A stretch of 64,000 nt of DNA from Actinostola sp. cb2023 (taxonomy: Eukaryota > Cnidaria > Anthozoa > Actiniaria > Actinostolidae). Position 1 is the stretch's first letter; every line of letters begins with the position of its first letter. Positions 10,610 through 20,400 of the stretch are shown piece after piece. Below the pieces are notes generated by a model that saw nothing but the letters and a program-made list of their open reading frames with translations, made no database searches and was not told the origin of the DNA. The position numbers and the translations under genes are program-made. The stretch covers positions 41,001-105,000 of the forward strand of contig JAUJYZ010001237.1 in the NCBI GenBank assembly GCA_033675265.1, read 5' to 3'.

Positions 10610-10932
10610 GAGAGAATCGTACTCTTTCCCTTTGAAACGTCCCTTGAAACTTCGAAAGAAATACTCTATTCTGACACCTTCCCGCATAATTTGCAAAAAA
10701 TCAACGGGACCATCGATAGGGCCATAGTGGATATCAAAGTCTCCCAGACATCTACGTGATTGTGAATATTTCCAGCCCTAAACGACGCCGGGTCACGAAA
10801 CCGCAGTTGCTCGATATGGGCTACAGCCGGGTTCTTTGCGACCATATCCGGGGGAACCAAAGGGCCAACGAAGGGTTGGGGCTTCCCATACACATCACAC
10901 CATTTATTAAAGGGGCGCACAGGATCTTGCAA
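9259..10932 (-). pseudogene. DIRS-type reverse transcriptase and RNase H, interrupted
   Basis: RT blocks run in minus-strand order: the 10566-10336 part has ILDWVAAGVL and LCHNERFLNSWIRDLPFKL. A TGA at 10333-10335 breaks the frame, which then continues in the same phase with VFDDKNGYQHVRLHP, LPFGWKASAYLYH and the catalytic SQYIDDRHVG. RNase H follows (VFCDASKMAWGGVLI, then ESHINVLEALALWR and DVFTDSKTVQASW). Further upstream (10932-10610) the frame shifts near 10740, and a run of 38 G interrupts the coding region at 10571-10608. At least three lesions make this copy non-functional. The last residues (LHLSYIYSLNS) are probably past another slip. Confidence 0.8.
10571..10608. repeat. Run of 38 G
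   Basis: An uninterrupted mononucleotide run at a proline position of the RT frame (CCC codons on the minus strand). Potential G-quadruplex, but the length is also prone to assembly error. Confidence 0.9.
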
Positions 10933-11264
10933 ATGATCTTGGAGAAGACGATAAAAATCCCTCGCCGCATCCTAGTAAAGATAAAGCGCGTTAGCAAATG
11001 AAAAACCCCAACCCCCCGTTGACCCCAAGCTCTGATCTTAGACCAGAATTGAGGCACTGAGCAGACCCCCCCCGGAGTCAACAAGGGACGCGGATAAAGC
11101 CAAACCAAACAGAAAAGTAAACTAGGGAAAAGGGTAGAAAGGAAAACAACTTTAATGAACTTCACGCAAGGATTGATCTGGACTGTATAAGTCCTATTCG
11201 AAAAAATAATAAATAAATAATAAATCTCAATAGTACATATTTGCCGTATTAACCATCCATACGA
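10933..11264 (-). other. Inter-ORF segment of the DIRS element
   Basis: Lies between gag and recognisable RT. Open frames exist but contain no motif I recognise. It may include the degraded pol N-terminus. Confidence 0.4.
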
Positions 11265-13120
11265 CTACCATCCTTGAGGTTTACGCTGGCCGTTAGAGCA
11301 GTCGCGAGCGAAGTGCCCCAACCCGTGACATGCAAAACAACGGGTAGGACTATACGGGCCACGACGAGGACGGCGGCGCGTAGATCCTCGAGAACCACCA
11401 GAGGAATTACCATAACCAAAGGAATTACCATAACCAGAGGAATTACCATAACCAGAGGAATTACCATAACCAGAGGAATTAGCCACCTCCTTGTCTAGGC
11501 CTTTTAAAATAATAGAAGAGTCCTTGGCGATCTTTGATCTCACAGGGTCTCCCAACAAGCCCGACATAAGTCTCCGCAAGGCTCGTGGAGGCAAGGAAGC
11601 ATGGCGGTCTTTTACTTCGTCTAAGACAGCGGCGTACTCATCTGCTTTGTCACTAACGGTGGTCCTGGCAACCCTTACCAATGCCTCGAGTTGCTCGATC
11701 GCCTCAAACTGATCAAAGAAGTTAACGGGCCTTGCTAGGTTGCGTCTTAACGCAGCCAAAGCAGAAGTAACACCTCCCTCATTCTGCTTGTTTTCGAGCT
11801 GCTTCATCTTCTCTTCTAACGCAGCGAATCTGTCTTGGGGCTAGGAACAAGCCAAAGAAAAGAAAGGGGGCAATGAGACAAAAGACCGAAAATAAATGAT
11901 AGCGTGCTGAAACTGTAACAATGAAAATGGAATGCCGAGCAGGAAAAAAAAGAAACTACAATAACAAAATTTTGCATTCCGGTAGAGTCCTTTGGGCCGG
12001 CTTAACGCCCAGGCGTACAGGTAATTAAACGCTGTACTGATTTATATGTCACGGCTAAGCACGCACTGGTCCCCGACCTGCACGCCCTAAATGGCAATTA
12101 CGCTCTAAATTACTATGTACGGATAAGCATGGCTGAACTCTCTAAGTTAACGCCCATACACTCTATGGTTGTTATAAAATTTCACGTACGGCCAAACTCC
12201 CCGAGTTCCAAGCCGATCAATAACTCCATAAACAGTGTAAAACTCTCATGCACGGCCGAACTCCCCGAGTTCCAAGCCCATAAACTCAATAAGCATTGCA
12301 AAACTCTTATGCACGGCCGAACTCCCCGAGTTCCAAGCCCATAAACTCAATATAAATAAGCATTGCAAAACTCTTATGCACGGCCAAACTCCCCGAGTTC
12401 CAAGCCCATAACTCCATAAACAGTGTAAAACTCTCATGCACGGCTGAACTCCCTGAGTTCCAAGCCCATAAACTCAATAAACATTGCAAAACTCTCATGC
12501 ACGGCCGAACTCCCTGAGTTCCAAGCTCATAACTCCATAAACAGTGTAAAACTCTCATGCACGGCTGAACTCCCTGAGTTCCAAGCCCATAAACTCAATA
12601 AACATTGCAAAACTCTAATGCACGGCCGAACTCCCCGAGTTCCAAGCCCATAAACTCAATAAGCATTGCAAAACTCTTATGCACGGCCGAACTCCCCGAG
12701 TTCCAAGCCCATATAACTCTACTGAGCAGACGCTAGATATTCTAAACTACGGCTAAACTTCTACCAGTTTGCGATAAGTAAAACAAAGAAACCGAACTAA
12801 CTGAGAACTCTTAACGACTCTATATAACAGACAAAATTCTATACCTCGGCCTGTGGTTCGGGTCGAACCTCGGCGTTATCCGCGGCCACAACTTGTGGGA
12901 CATCCTGTGGCGATACGGCTTGGACATCTTGTTGCGGGGCTTGTGCATCTTGCTGTGCATCTGGAATGGGAAGATTATCTTGGGCTACAGCAGGAGGAAG
13001 AACGTTTCTAGCTGCCATTAAAACGGTAGAAGAGAAGCTGGAAGAGAAGCTGGTGGCGGTACGTGGAACTAAATCAAACTTGACCCTCGCAGCTCCGAAC
13101 GACGTTGTGCAATAAGGCAT
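11265..13120 (-). CDS. DIRS gag with zinc knuckle, apparently two exons
   Basis: Exon 1 is 13120-12845 (from MPYCTTSFGAARVKF to RPEPQAE) and ends at a GAG|GTATAG donor. Exon 2 is 11840-11265 and starts after TTCCTAG. Both junctions are phase 0, so the join is in frame and gives about 283 aa. The frame of exon 2 reads openly into its acceptor from PQDRFAALEEKMKQLENKQ, a coiled-coil-like start. Exon 1 has a proline/glutamine-rich tail (PDAQQDAQAPQQDVQ). Exon 2 ends with four to five SSGYGN repeats (about 11400-11475), an arginine-rich patch and one CCHC knuckle CFACHGLGHFARDC. The knuckle indicates nucleic-acid packaging. The intron (12844-11841) is mostly 60-bp tandem repeats. Alternatively, exon 1 is an unrelated host fragment. 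Splicing needs transcript support. Confidence 0.6.
12180..12718. repeat. 60-bp tandem repeat inside the gag intron
   Basis: About nine copies of a 59-62-bp unit containing CACGGCCGAACTCCCCGAG and CCAAGCCCATAA, with alternating CAGTGTAAAA and CATTGCAAAA subtypes that suggest two-unit higher-order repeats. Short frames across it are artefacts. Confidence 0.9.
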
Positions 13121-13327
13121 GTGTGTGGAGTTAATTTATACTGCTCCGTGCTCATTAATTATTCAGTGAGAATAATAAGTAAACAAAAACACATGGTTTT
13201 TGTCATGTTTTTTGTCATGTTTTTATATGTCACGCTAGCTAATGTCACGCTTAAACTACAATATTATTCATGTTACTATTGCCCGGCGAAGCTATTGATG
13301 GACTGGTATCACGCCAGGTTGATAATT

Positions 13328-14142
13328 ACTCGGGCCCAGGCCGCAGGCCGCCCGAGTTAGAAAATGCGGATTTCGGTAGTAGTAGTAGTAGTAGTTTTGT
13401 TCGGCTTCAAAATGACGAGTATGCGACGTATTTAATCGTATCCGGAGTTTCAAGATTACTCCGCAGATTTGAAAAGATAAAGGAGACACAGGACTCAAGT
13501 AGATTATGAATCTTAGTTTTGAAAGCAGCTGTAGATCTTCAAGCTATTAAAAGGTCAGGATTCTAGTTCATCGTTCAATGACTAGAAGTGGTAAAAGGAC
13601 TAGAAGCTCGCTTAAAATATATATATTTTTAAACAAACGCGAGGCCGTTATCGGAACCATCTGACCTATGCAACCTCAAGACGTATCATGTTCGTACTCA
13701 CCGGACTAATAGTCTCCCTCGTCACTCAACTGTCACTGATTGTCATGACGTCAGAGAAATTATATTGTATTGAAGAAGATGTCCTTGTTTTATTCGACGT
13801 TCGAACCGTAACTCGAACCCGAACTCGATTCCAAACTCGACGTTTCGGGATCTGAAGCTAGAGAGGGGGCCTTTACACAAACTCATCAAAATCAAATCAA
13901 TTGAACTCAAAGTCAAAACGTAATCAAATGAACTCAAAGGCAAATCAAATGAACTCGACACATACATGTATATACATAGTCTCCCTCGTCACGCAACTGT
14001 CAGTCATTGTCAGGTCTCTCCTCGCGCAGCTGACATTGTCCTTGTTCTTCAACCAACTGGCATTCATTTTCAAGTACTTCCTCGAACAACTGACATTTTC
14101 CTTTTCACAATGCCCGAGTGAACGCTCATTGAGCGTCTTGTT
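13328..14142 (+). mobile_element. ACTCGGGC family copy B
   Basis: 5' hairpin ACTCGGGCCCAGGCC ... GGCCGCCCGAGT, short (TAG)6 near 13375-13395, 3' GCCCGAGT + ACGCTCATTGAGCGT hairpin + CTTGTT. Nearly identical to copies C and D, including the block TCAAGTACTTCCTCGAACAA near the 3' end, so this subfamily moved recently. Confidence 0.75.
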
Positions 14143-14150
14143 ATATTTAT

Positions 14151-14529
14151 TACAGTCATTCTCAAAGAGGTTGTCCACGATATAATATGTCACGTGATAA
14201 ACGCAAAAACCAGCTTTATCTTCGCTAAATATAGAAATTTCGGACTGCATTGTTTCTGCAATGCATCTATATCATTTTATAGTTAGCGAAGATATAAAAG
14301 CTGTTTTTGTGTTTATCACGTGACATCATTAAAGGATCGATTAGAGTCATTCCAATAAATTAAGGCACTACTTATTAGCTGTTAGTGTTTACTTGATGCA
14401 AAGAAACAAAAGGAGACAAAACATTTATAAGCGTTTAATACATTGTAGTTTACAGTATGCCATTAAATAGTAGTGCCCAGGTTTATTGGAATGACTATAC
14501 CGTGGACAACCTTTTTGAGAATGACTGTA
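14151..14529. mobile_element. Nested MITEs, outer termini TACAGTCATTCTC
   Basis: Outer pair: TACAGTCATTCTCAAA at 14151 with its complement ending at 14529, and GGTTGTCCACG inside with CGTGGACAACC. Within it lies a second foldback at 14189-14324 (GTCACGTGATAAACGC with its complement) and a third pair around 14345-14505 (GTCATTCCAATAAA with its complement). TA-rich ends and the TACAGT start suggest Tc1/mariner-type MITEs. See also 17688-17891. Confidence 0.75.
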
Positions 14530-14564
14530 TATACTAATATCCTTTTCAAGGTACGGGAGTAGTC

Positions 14565-15191
14565 GTGATGGATAAACACGAATACCTACGACTATTATCT
14601 GAGGCTTCTGTTAATGACAAAAGCAAGTTCAGGATTGTACCTTTGGAGAGACCCAAGACTAGAGGAAGACCACCAAAGTATTACCACCCACTTCTTCAAA
14701 AGGAGAAGATCTTAGAATCTACTGTTCGTAGAATTCTACCTAAGACCATAGCAGACTCTGTCCGTCCTAAATGCTCGAGATTGGCGCATTTGTATGGTTT
14801 ACCTAAAACGCACAAAGAGCGCTTAGCCATGCGTCCTATACTCTCTGCGACGCGAACATACAACTACGCCCTGGCTAAATGGCTTGATACCAAACTGAAG
14901 GCCTTATCAACGAATTGTTACACAGTGACCGACATCTTTGAATTTACGAACGAAATTCGTGAAATAGAGATCGTTAAGGGTGACATCCTCGTATCGTTTG
15001 ATGTCTCTTCATTATTTACCAACGTACCCTTAGAGGAAACGATACAGATACTTGCTAACAAGGCCTTCAAGAACAACTGGTTTAATGCAACACACGAGTT
15101 GAACTTGACCAAAACAGATCTGGTCGATCTTCTCAGAGCTGCCACCAAAGATCAACTGTTTCAGTTTAATGCCTCTGTACGAACAAACTGA
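14565..15191 (+). pseudogene. Penelope-type reverse transcriptase, N-terminal part
   Basis: 208 codons with CSRLAHLYGLPKTHKERLAM and RPILSATRTYNYALAKWLD (finger/palm entry of Penelope RT), then DILVSFDVSSLFTNVPLEET with the first catalytic aspartate. The frame fails near 15170. The next conserved block (GVAMGSPLGPLIANVFL) is in another frame at 15195-15247, and the YVDD-like site at about 15300 is cut by a stop right after YVD. Downstream fragments such as LPFLGVQLLNRAP (about 15410-15440) show further decay. The frame reads GTGVVV just before the first Met, so the element is 5'-truncated and the Met is internal. Confidence 0.8.
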
Positions 15192-15573
15192 TGGAGTTGC
15201 TATGGGGTCCCCTCTCGGGCCCTTAATAGCTAATGTATTCTTGTGCTCCATTGAAGAAACCCTGGAACATGAAGGTAAACTCCCTTCTTTCTATCGAAGA
15301 TATGTAGACTAAGATATGTGATGCCTAACTTAACAACAGCCACTGACTTGCTACAAGTTCTAAACAACTGTCACCCCTCGCTGAGGAGGTTGAGCGCAAC
15401 TTGATGCTCCCTTTTCTTGGCGTACAGCTGCTTAATCGAGCACCACGAATTGAAACCAAGGTATATGTAAAACCTACGAACACCGGTTTACTATTACATC
15501 ACCATGCAAAGTCACGTGGATAATCGTTACAAGCATGGCTTATTGAAAACGATGCTTGACCGTGCATACCGAC

Positions 15574-15912
15574 CCCAGGGGGGGTACTCAGGGGTATCAG
15601 TGACGGGGAGGTGCGAATGAGGCCAAACATTTTAACCCAAAAAAAGTCCATTACGCGAAAACAAGACCCAAAAAAAGTCTAACGGCCCAAAATCGTAACC
15701 CCAAAAAAGGCCAATTTTTCTCCGCATAAAATCGAGAACGGTAGGATATCATTTTTATCAACCCCAAAAAAAGTCCTTGACAAAATCTTTGTATCAAAAA
15801 AAGTCCACCAGAAAAATGAAAACCCAAAAAAAGTCCCAAGCCGCGAATTTCAAACCCAAAAAAAGCCTTCGCACCTCCCCGTCACTGATACCCCTGAGTA
15901 CCCCCCCCTGGG
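15574..15912. mobile_element. hAT-type MITE inserted in the Penelope element
   Basis: 339 bp, termini CCCAGGGGGGGTACTCAGGG and its complement, flanked by an exact 8-bp duplication ATACCGAC (15566-15573 and 15913-15920). The interior repeats CCCAAAAAAAGTCC-like phrases. A second member is at 30808-31144. The 8-bp duplication is typical of hAT elements. Confidence 0.9.
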
Positions 15913-16093
15913 ATACCGACTATCTTCTTGCTGGTCTTACTTCTCTGATGAGTGCGATCGCTTAAAGTCAACATTTTCAAGACTCAAAAATCCTCAACAT
16001 CTGATTAACTCTTCCATCAAACAGTTCATTCATTCAAAGACATCCGACCAACAGCTGTCAACACCTTCTGGAGAAAAACCTAACATTGTTCGT

Positions 16094-16378
16094 GTGGTAT
16101 TACCATTTAAAGATCAATTGTCAGCAGATATTGTCAAGAAACAGCTTAAGGATCTCAGCCTAAAGACACATACCACTGTCTTCCCCGTGTTCGTTAGCCA
16201 CAAGATAGAACAAGAACTCCAAGTACAAGAACCAAAGCCACAGATCGTTGACCAACAATGTGTGGTGTATTCTTTTCAATGTAACCTGTGCGATGCAGGA
16301 TATGTAGGCTACACACGCGGGCATTTGCATGAACGTGTGACTGGACACAAGCAACAAGCTTCTTCCATCTACAATTAA
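16094..16378 (+). pseudogene. Penelope-type GIY-YIG endonuclease domain
   Basis: The frame includes VVLPFKDQLSADIVKKQL and the Penelope endonuclease signature QQCVVYSFQCNLCDAGYVGY, containing the first tyrosine of GIY-YIG plus the paired cysteines, then HLHERVTGH. The frame stops after SSIYN. The remainder (HYRAKHDMAPGDIHKHF, then a short run to about 16550) sits in a shifted frame. In intact elements the domain nicks target DNA for priming. This copy is broken. Confidence 0.8.
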
Positions 16379-16624
16379 AACATTATCGCGCCAAGCATGA
16401 CATGGCCCCAGGAGACATTCATAAGCACTTCCGTGTACTTAAGAAGTGCAAACAAATTTGATTGTTTGATACACGAAATGCTTCTGATAAAACAATTAAG
16501 ACCAAGTCTCAACATCCAATCAGACTCTATACGTGCCAAACTGTTTACATAACAGTCATAACCTTCTTATGTTAATTTGCTAACGTTTTAAGACTATTAT
16601 TCATTGTATTTCTCGTCACTTCAC

Positions 16625-16660
16625 CTTGATAATGGCGTCATGATGACTCCGAAACGTCGG
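16625..16660 (+). ncRNA. Hammerhead-like motif at the Penelope 3' end
   Basis: UUGAUAA, a hairpin with GUCA/UGAC, then CCGAAACGUC. Same layout as the motifs near 3170 and 20490. Hammerhead ribozymes are known from Penelope-like elements. Here the first box deviates from CUGAUGA, so it is probably an eroded copy. Confidence 0.35.
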
Positions 16661-16813
16661 TCTATATACATTTTGTCATATGTTTTTGCCTGTCTATGAC
16701 TGTATATATATACAGTATTAATTACAAGTATAGGAGTTACAGGTATCAGTGAACTCCATAACAGTTGTGTTTTGTTTAATAAAAATATCGCAATGCTGAA
16801 AATGGTTAGTGCA

Positions 16814-16930
16814 ATTCAATAATGAAAAAATCAAAATATTCAAAATTCAAAGTCCAGGAGTCCAGTCCAGGAGTCCAGTCCAGGAGTCCAGTCCGGTATT
16901 TACAGTATGCCCTCATGCGATCAAGCTTCG
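16814..16930. repeat. Inverted, short copy of the 6.9-kb 13-bp array and flanks
   Basis: Contains about three units of CAGGAGTCCAGTC (16851-16896) and flanks matching 6935-7110 in reverse (CAAAGTCC on one side, GATCAAGCTTCGG on the other). Same locus type with different unit numbers. Confidence 0.75.
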
Positions 16931-17412
16931 GATATTCATCTTCACCGGCACCAAGGGTCTCCAAGTTACACACAACTGAACAGATTTGCATAAACGTATT
17001 TGCATTTGAAATCAGTATTCCTTTGGGAAAGCAACAGACATGCAGCCAAAGAATACTCTCGTGAGTATGACTATATTCTAAAACGGTTAGAGAATAAACA
17101 CTCGTGCTTTATGGAATTTAGAGCTCCTCGCATTGATAGAAGGGCCACTCGGCGCGTTTATACTTAATAGACCGAATCGGCTAACGAAATGTTGTACCCA
17201 ATTCAGGTCTTTTGGGAATACGGTTCTTTGTCTGTTGTATTTCGATTTCAATAGAGCATTGACATGGAAATGTTTGGAACAAAAAGCTCTTATTCCCAAA
17301 GGTTTTGATTGGGATAAAGAATGTAAACATTGCGTTAGCCGAATAGGTCTATTGCATCAGTGTTTCGACTTCAACCAAGCTTTCGTCTCTATACTAATAG
17401 ATCTAGACAGTT
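16931..17412. other. Upstream region of the methyltransferase gene
   Basis: No coding signal. Presumably holds the promoter and 5' UTR of the gene starting at 17413, but I see no certain core promoter motif. Confidence 0.35.
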
Positions 17413-20400
17413 ATGGAGTCTTCCACTACTACCTGTGTATTAATCGGTGGCGCTGCTGCACTATCTACTGTAGCATTAGCTGCCTATTATCTCGGGAAAA
17501 GAGTAGGTGGACGTAGGACAATTCAGGACTACAGCTATAAACCATGGAAGCAACCTATTGCATTGAAGCAGCTTTTGGAGTATGTCGACGAGTACTCGTC
17601 GCCCGAGCCTAAGATTATGGACGAAATGCGAGAGGTAAATGCAGATACTAATATCAGAGTGAGCTAGTATTGTCGTGTAGAGCTGATATACAGTCAATGT
17701 CATTAACGTTGTCCAGCTAACAAGAGATTAACACTACAATAAATGTCACGTGTCTCATTCTATATCGCACGCGGAATTTTAATACTTTCAAAAGCATAAA
17801 TCACCTCAGTGTGAGAAAATAATTTTAACAATGCCCGTTTTCACAGGTTTTCTCTTTTTATCTGGACAACGTTAATGACATTGACTGTATATTTGTTTGT
17901 TATCGCCCGGTGATTTGAAGATCGTGCATGCTGAAGGGATTAGTTTGCACATGACGTCATCAAAACGCTAAAATCTAAAATATTCATCGTACAAAACTGT
18001 TTGTTTGATATTTTGTTTATATCCAAAAGAAACGTCTTCACAAAAAAATCTGTGTACTTTCGATGTTTGGTTTTTGATTTATTGAGAGTCAATTTCTGTC
18101 ATGCAACACTGTCACGTGTATTCTAAAGCCAGACTAGACGCTCTTCTAGCGTGAAGTCGGGCTTCTAAATGAAATGTAACCTATTTGAACTAAATATAGA
18201 TATCTTATAGTGCGATTGAAACAGTTTTTGGTTGCTCGTCGTTGCGTGACTCGAGCTCGATAGAACATGCTTTCCTTGCAATTTTTACAGTATATCAGTA
18301 AAAACGTCACGCTACTAGAGCGTCCTGTTTCAATCTAAATTTAGACTTAGACGACAAAAGACTTATATGTTGGCCCCTTGACCTCCGGTGCTTTCCCTGA
18401 TTGGTTTGTGCTTTCTAATCTTTCTTGGCCAGACTTCATGTCTCCTTCGGCCGGCACAGGGCGCATGCGCTGGATTTGAGGTCGACGACCACGACAAAGA
18501 ACGCTTCTCATTTTTAGAGTCGGAGCTTCCACAGGAAGCCCGACTAATAACTAGACGCATAAATGCGTGCACTCGGGCTTCCTGGGTATTGATGACTTTC
18601 TATGCATCGGTGCACTGGTGACACACAAAGCACCAAATCGAGTAGTAAGGTCCAAATTTGAATAATCCTTGTTCTTTTTGCTTGCATACAAAGGGTGTGA
18701 GAACTAACTAGTTTACACCTTTGAGTTCAAAGGAAACACTTGAACTGTTATACAGTTTGGAAATAATTCATTAATTCATTTACGGTTTGTACTTCTACAA
18801 GTTCCTTTAGGATGAGGCATACCAAATGAATCTCAAGCATGGAAGTCAAATATTTTCAATATACCATCGGTAGTACAATAAATGGCCATAGTACTACATC
18901 CAATAGTCAAAACAAATGAATTGTAATTTTCTCTTATTAATAATTGCAAAGCATTATCCAGGGGCATATAGTAAATTTGCCATGTATACTGCCAGTATAA
19001 CTTGGACTGTATTGAAGCTGATAATAAATTAGTATCGAACAGTCTGATCATTCCAGGTAATTCTGTTAATAGCATGAAAGCTTGGTTGTATAACCTTGAT
19101 AGTGTTGAATATAATTGATTTCCAATATTCATTATGTTTGCCAAGTCCATTGGCGAAGTAATTGAATTTATGTGGTTATATCAGAGCACACAGTGACATA
19201 GCTACACACTGACGACCGGCATTGACACCAAATAATGCAACATTACCTTGACTAGAGGGAGCAACAATTGTTTTACTGGGATCAATATAATGTGAAGGTC
19301 CTGGATTTTTTTCTATATCTCTACAAAGGCTTTTGCAACAATTTGCTCTGTGATTGAGAGTCTTGTAAGTATTTGGAACAGTACATGTAAATAGTGGATA
19401 ATATTTACCTGCCTTATTCGTGTGTTTCTTAACACTTCCATATCTCCTAGGAGAAATCTCAGGTGAATGACATTTCTTTAGTCGTTTGGAAGCTTTTTTT
19501 TCTAACTTTATGTATAAACTTCAGCACGTGATTCTCATACCTCGTTTTATGATCTTTCACTTTCAGACCTTTATTAAAACTTACAATGAATTTTGGATGC
19601 ATGACTTCGGTGCATTTTTCAGGATATTCTTCCAGATATAAAATCTCCTTAGTTTTCTGCTCTTTTGTATAAGACGTGTCAGTTTTATCAGTGGAATATT
19701 GCTTGGTTCACGATCACGCCGACCGCCATGACAGGACATACAACACGGTTGCAATTATAATAAACAAACTTCGTATAACGAGATCTAGTCTTTTCTCATC
19801 TTTATTGTCACTGAATCATCATGATGAATATTTACATTTAACTGCATAGCTTTCTCTAGTATATGATGATCATCAAATGTATTCACAACAGGTTCTGCTA
19901 ATGACATAAACAAGAACGGCTGTCATTAAAACGCGGGGTGCGGACTGCGGATTGCGGATAGATTTTTGCGGATTGCAGATAGATTTTTGCGGACTGCGGA
20001 TAGATTTTTGCGGACAGTCTCCAAAAAATAAACTTAATACACGAATGCATTATTTGCATTAAGATTTCGAGGGAAATCTTATATTCTTTACTCGTCAGAG
20101 CCGTTCGACGAGAAAATCTTCAAACTTGAGATCGCCACGGCGAACTGACACCAGCAATGCAATGAGCTTCGCTCGATCAACTATCAACATGCCGACTGAT
20201 TCGCGAAGAAAAACATACAGAAACACATGGAAGCCTTGAAAGCCTTTATTTATCAGTTATACAAACTTGAACTAGTTAATCTGAAGCATTGTATAGACAA
20301 GCATTACAAACCTGGAGACTGGATAACTGATCCGATCCGAACGACAGAAGTCATTCAGCCGTTGAATCGAAAGCAACGCGAACGATAAATACTTGAACGG

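Larger units (their letters stand above)
7716..13120 (-). mobile_element. DIRS-like tyrosine-recombinase retrotransposon, degraded
   Basis: In minus-strand order: gag exon 1 (13120-12845), a 1-kb apparent intron full of 60-bp repeats, gag exon 2 with a zinc knuckle (11840-11265), broken RT/RNase H (about 10932-9259), a post-RNase H region (9236-8727), and a tyrosine recombinase lacking its C-terminus (8588-7716). The order gag-RT-RH-YR and the recombinase in place of an integrase define the DIRS order of retroelements. Frameshift, nonsense and truncation show this copy is dead. The outer terminal repeats were not located. Confidence 0.85.
14541..16740 (+). mobile_element. Penelope-like retroelement, 5'-truncated and decayed
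   Basis: Reverse transcriptase of Penelope type (YGLPKTHK motif) followed about 1.3 kb later by a GIY-YIG endonuclease domain, the signature order of Penelope-like elements. It begins abruptly just after the nested MITEs, is split by a hAT-type MITE at 15574-15912 and carries several frameshifts. The 3' end has a hammerhead-like motif and a short AT-rich tail. Confidence 0.85.

Noticed and set aside
10514..10759. Glycine-rich proteins on the plus strand
   Set aside because: Translation of the 38-G run inside the opposite-strand RT pseudogene.
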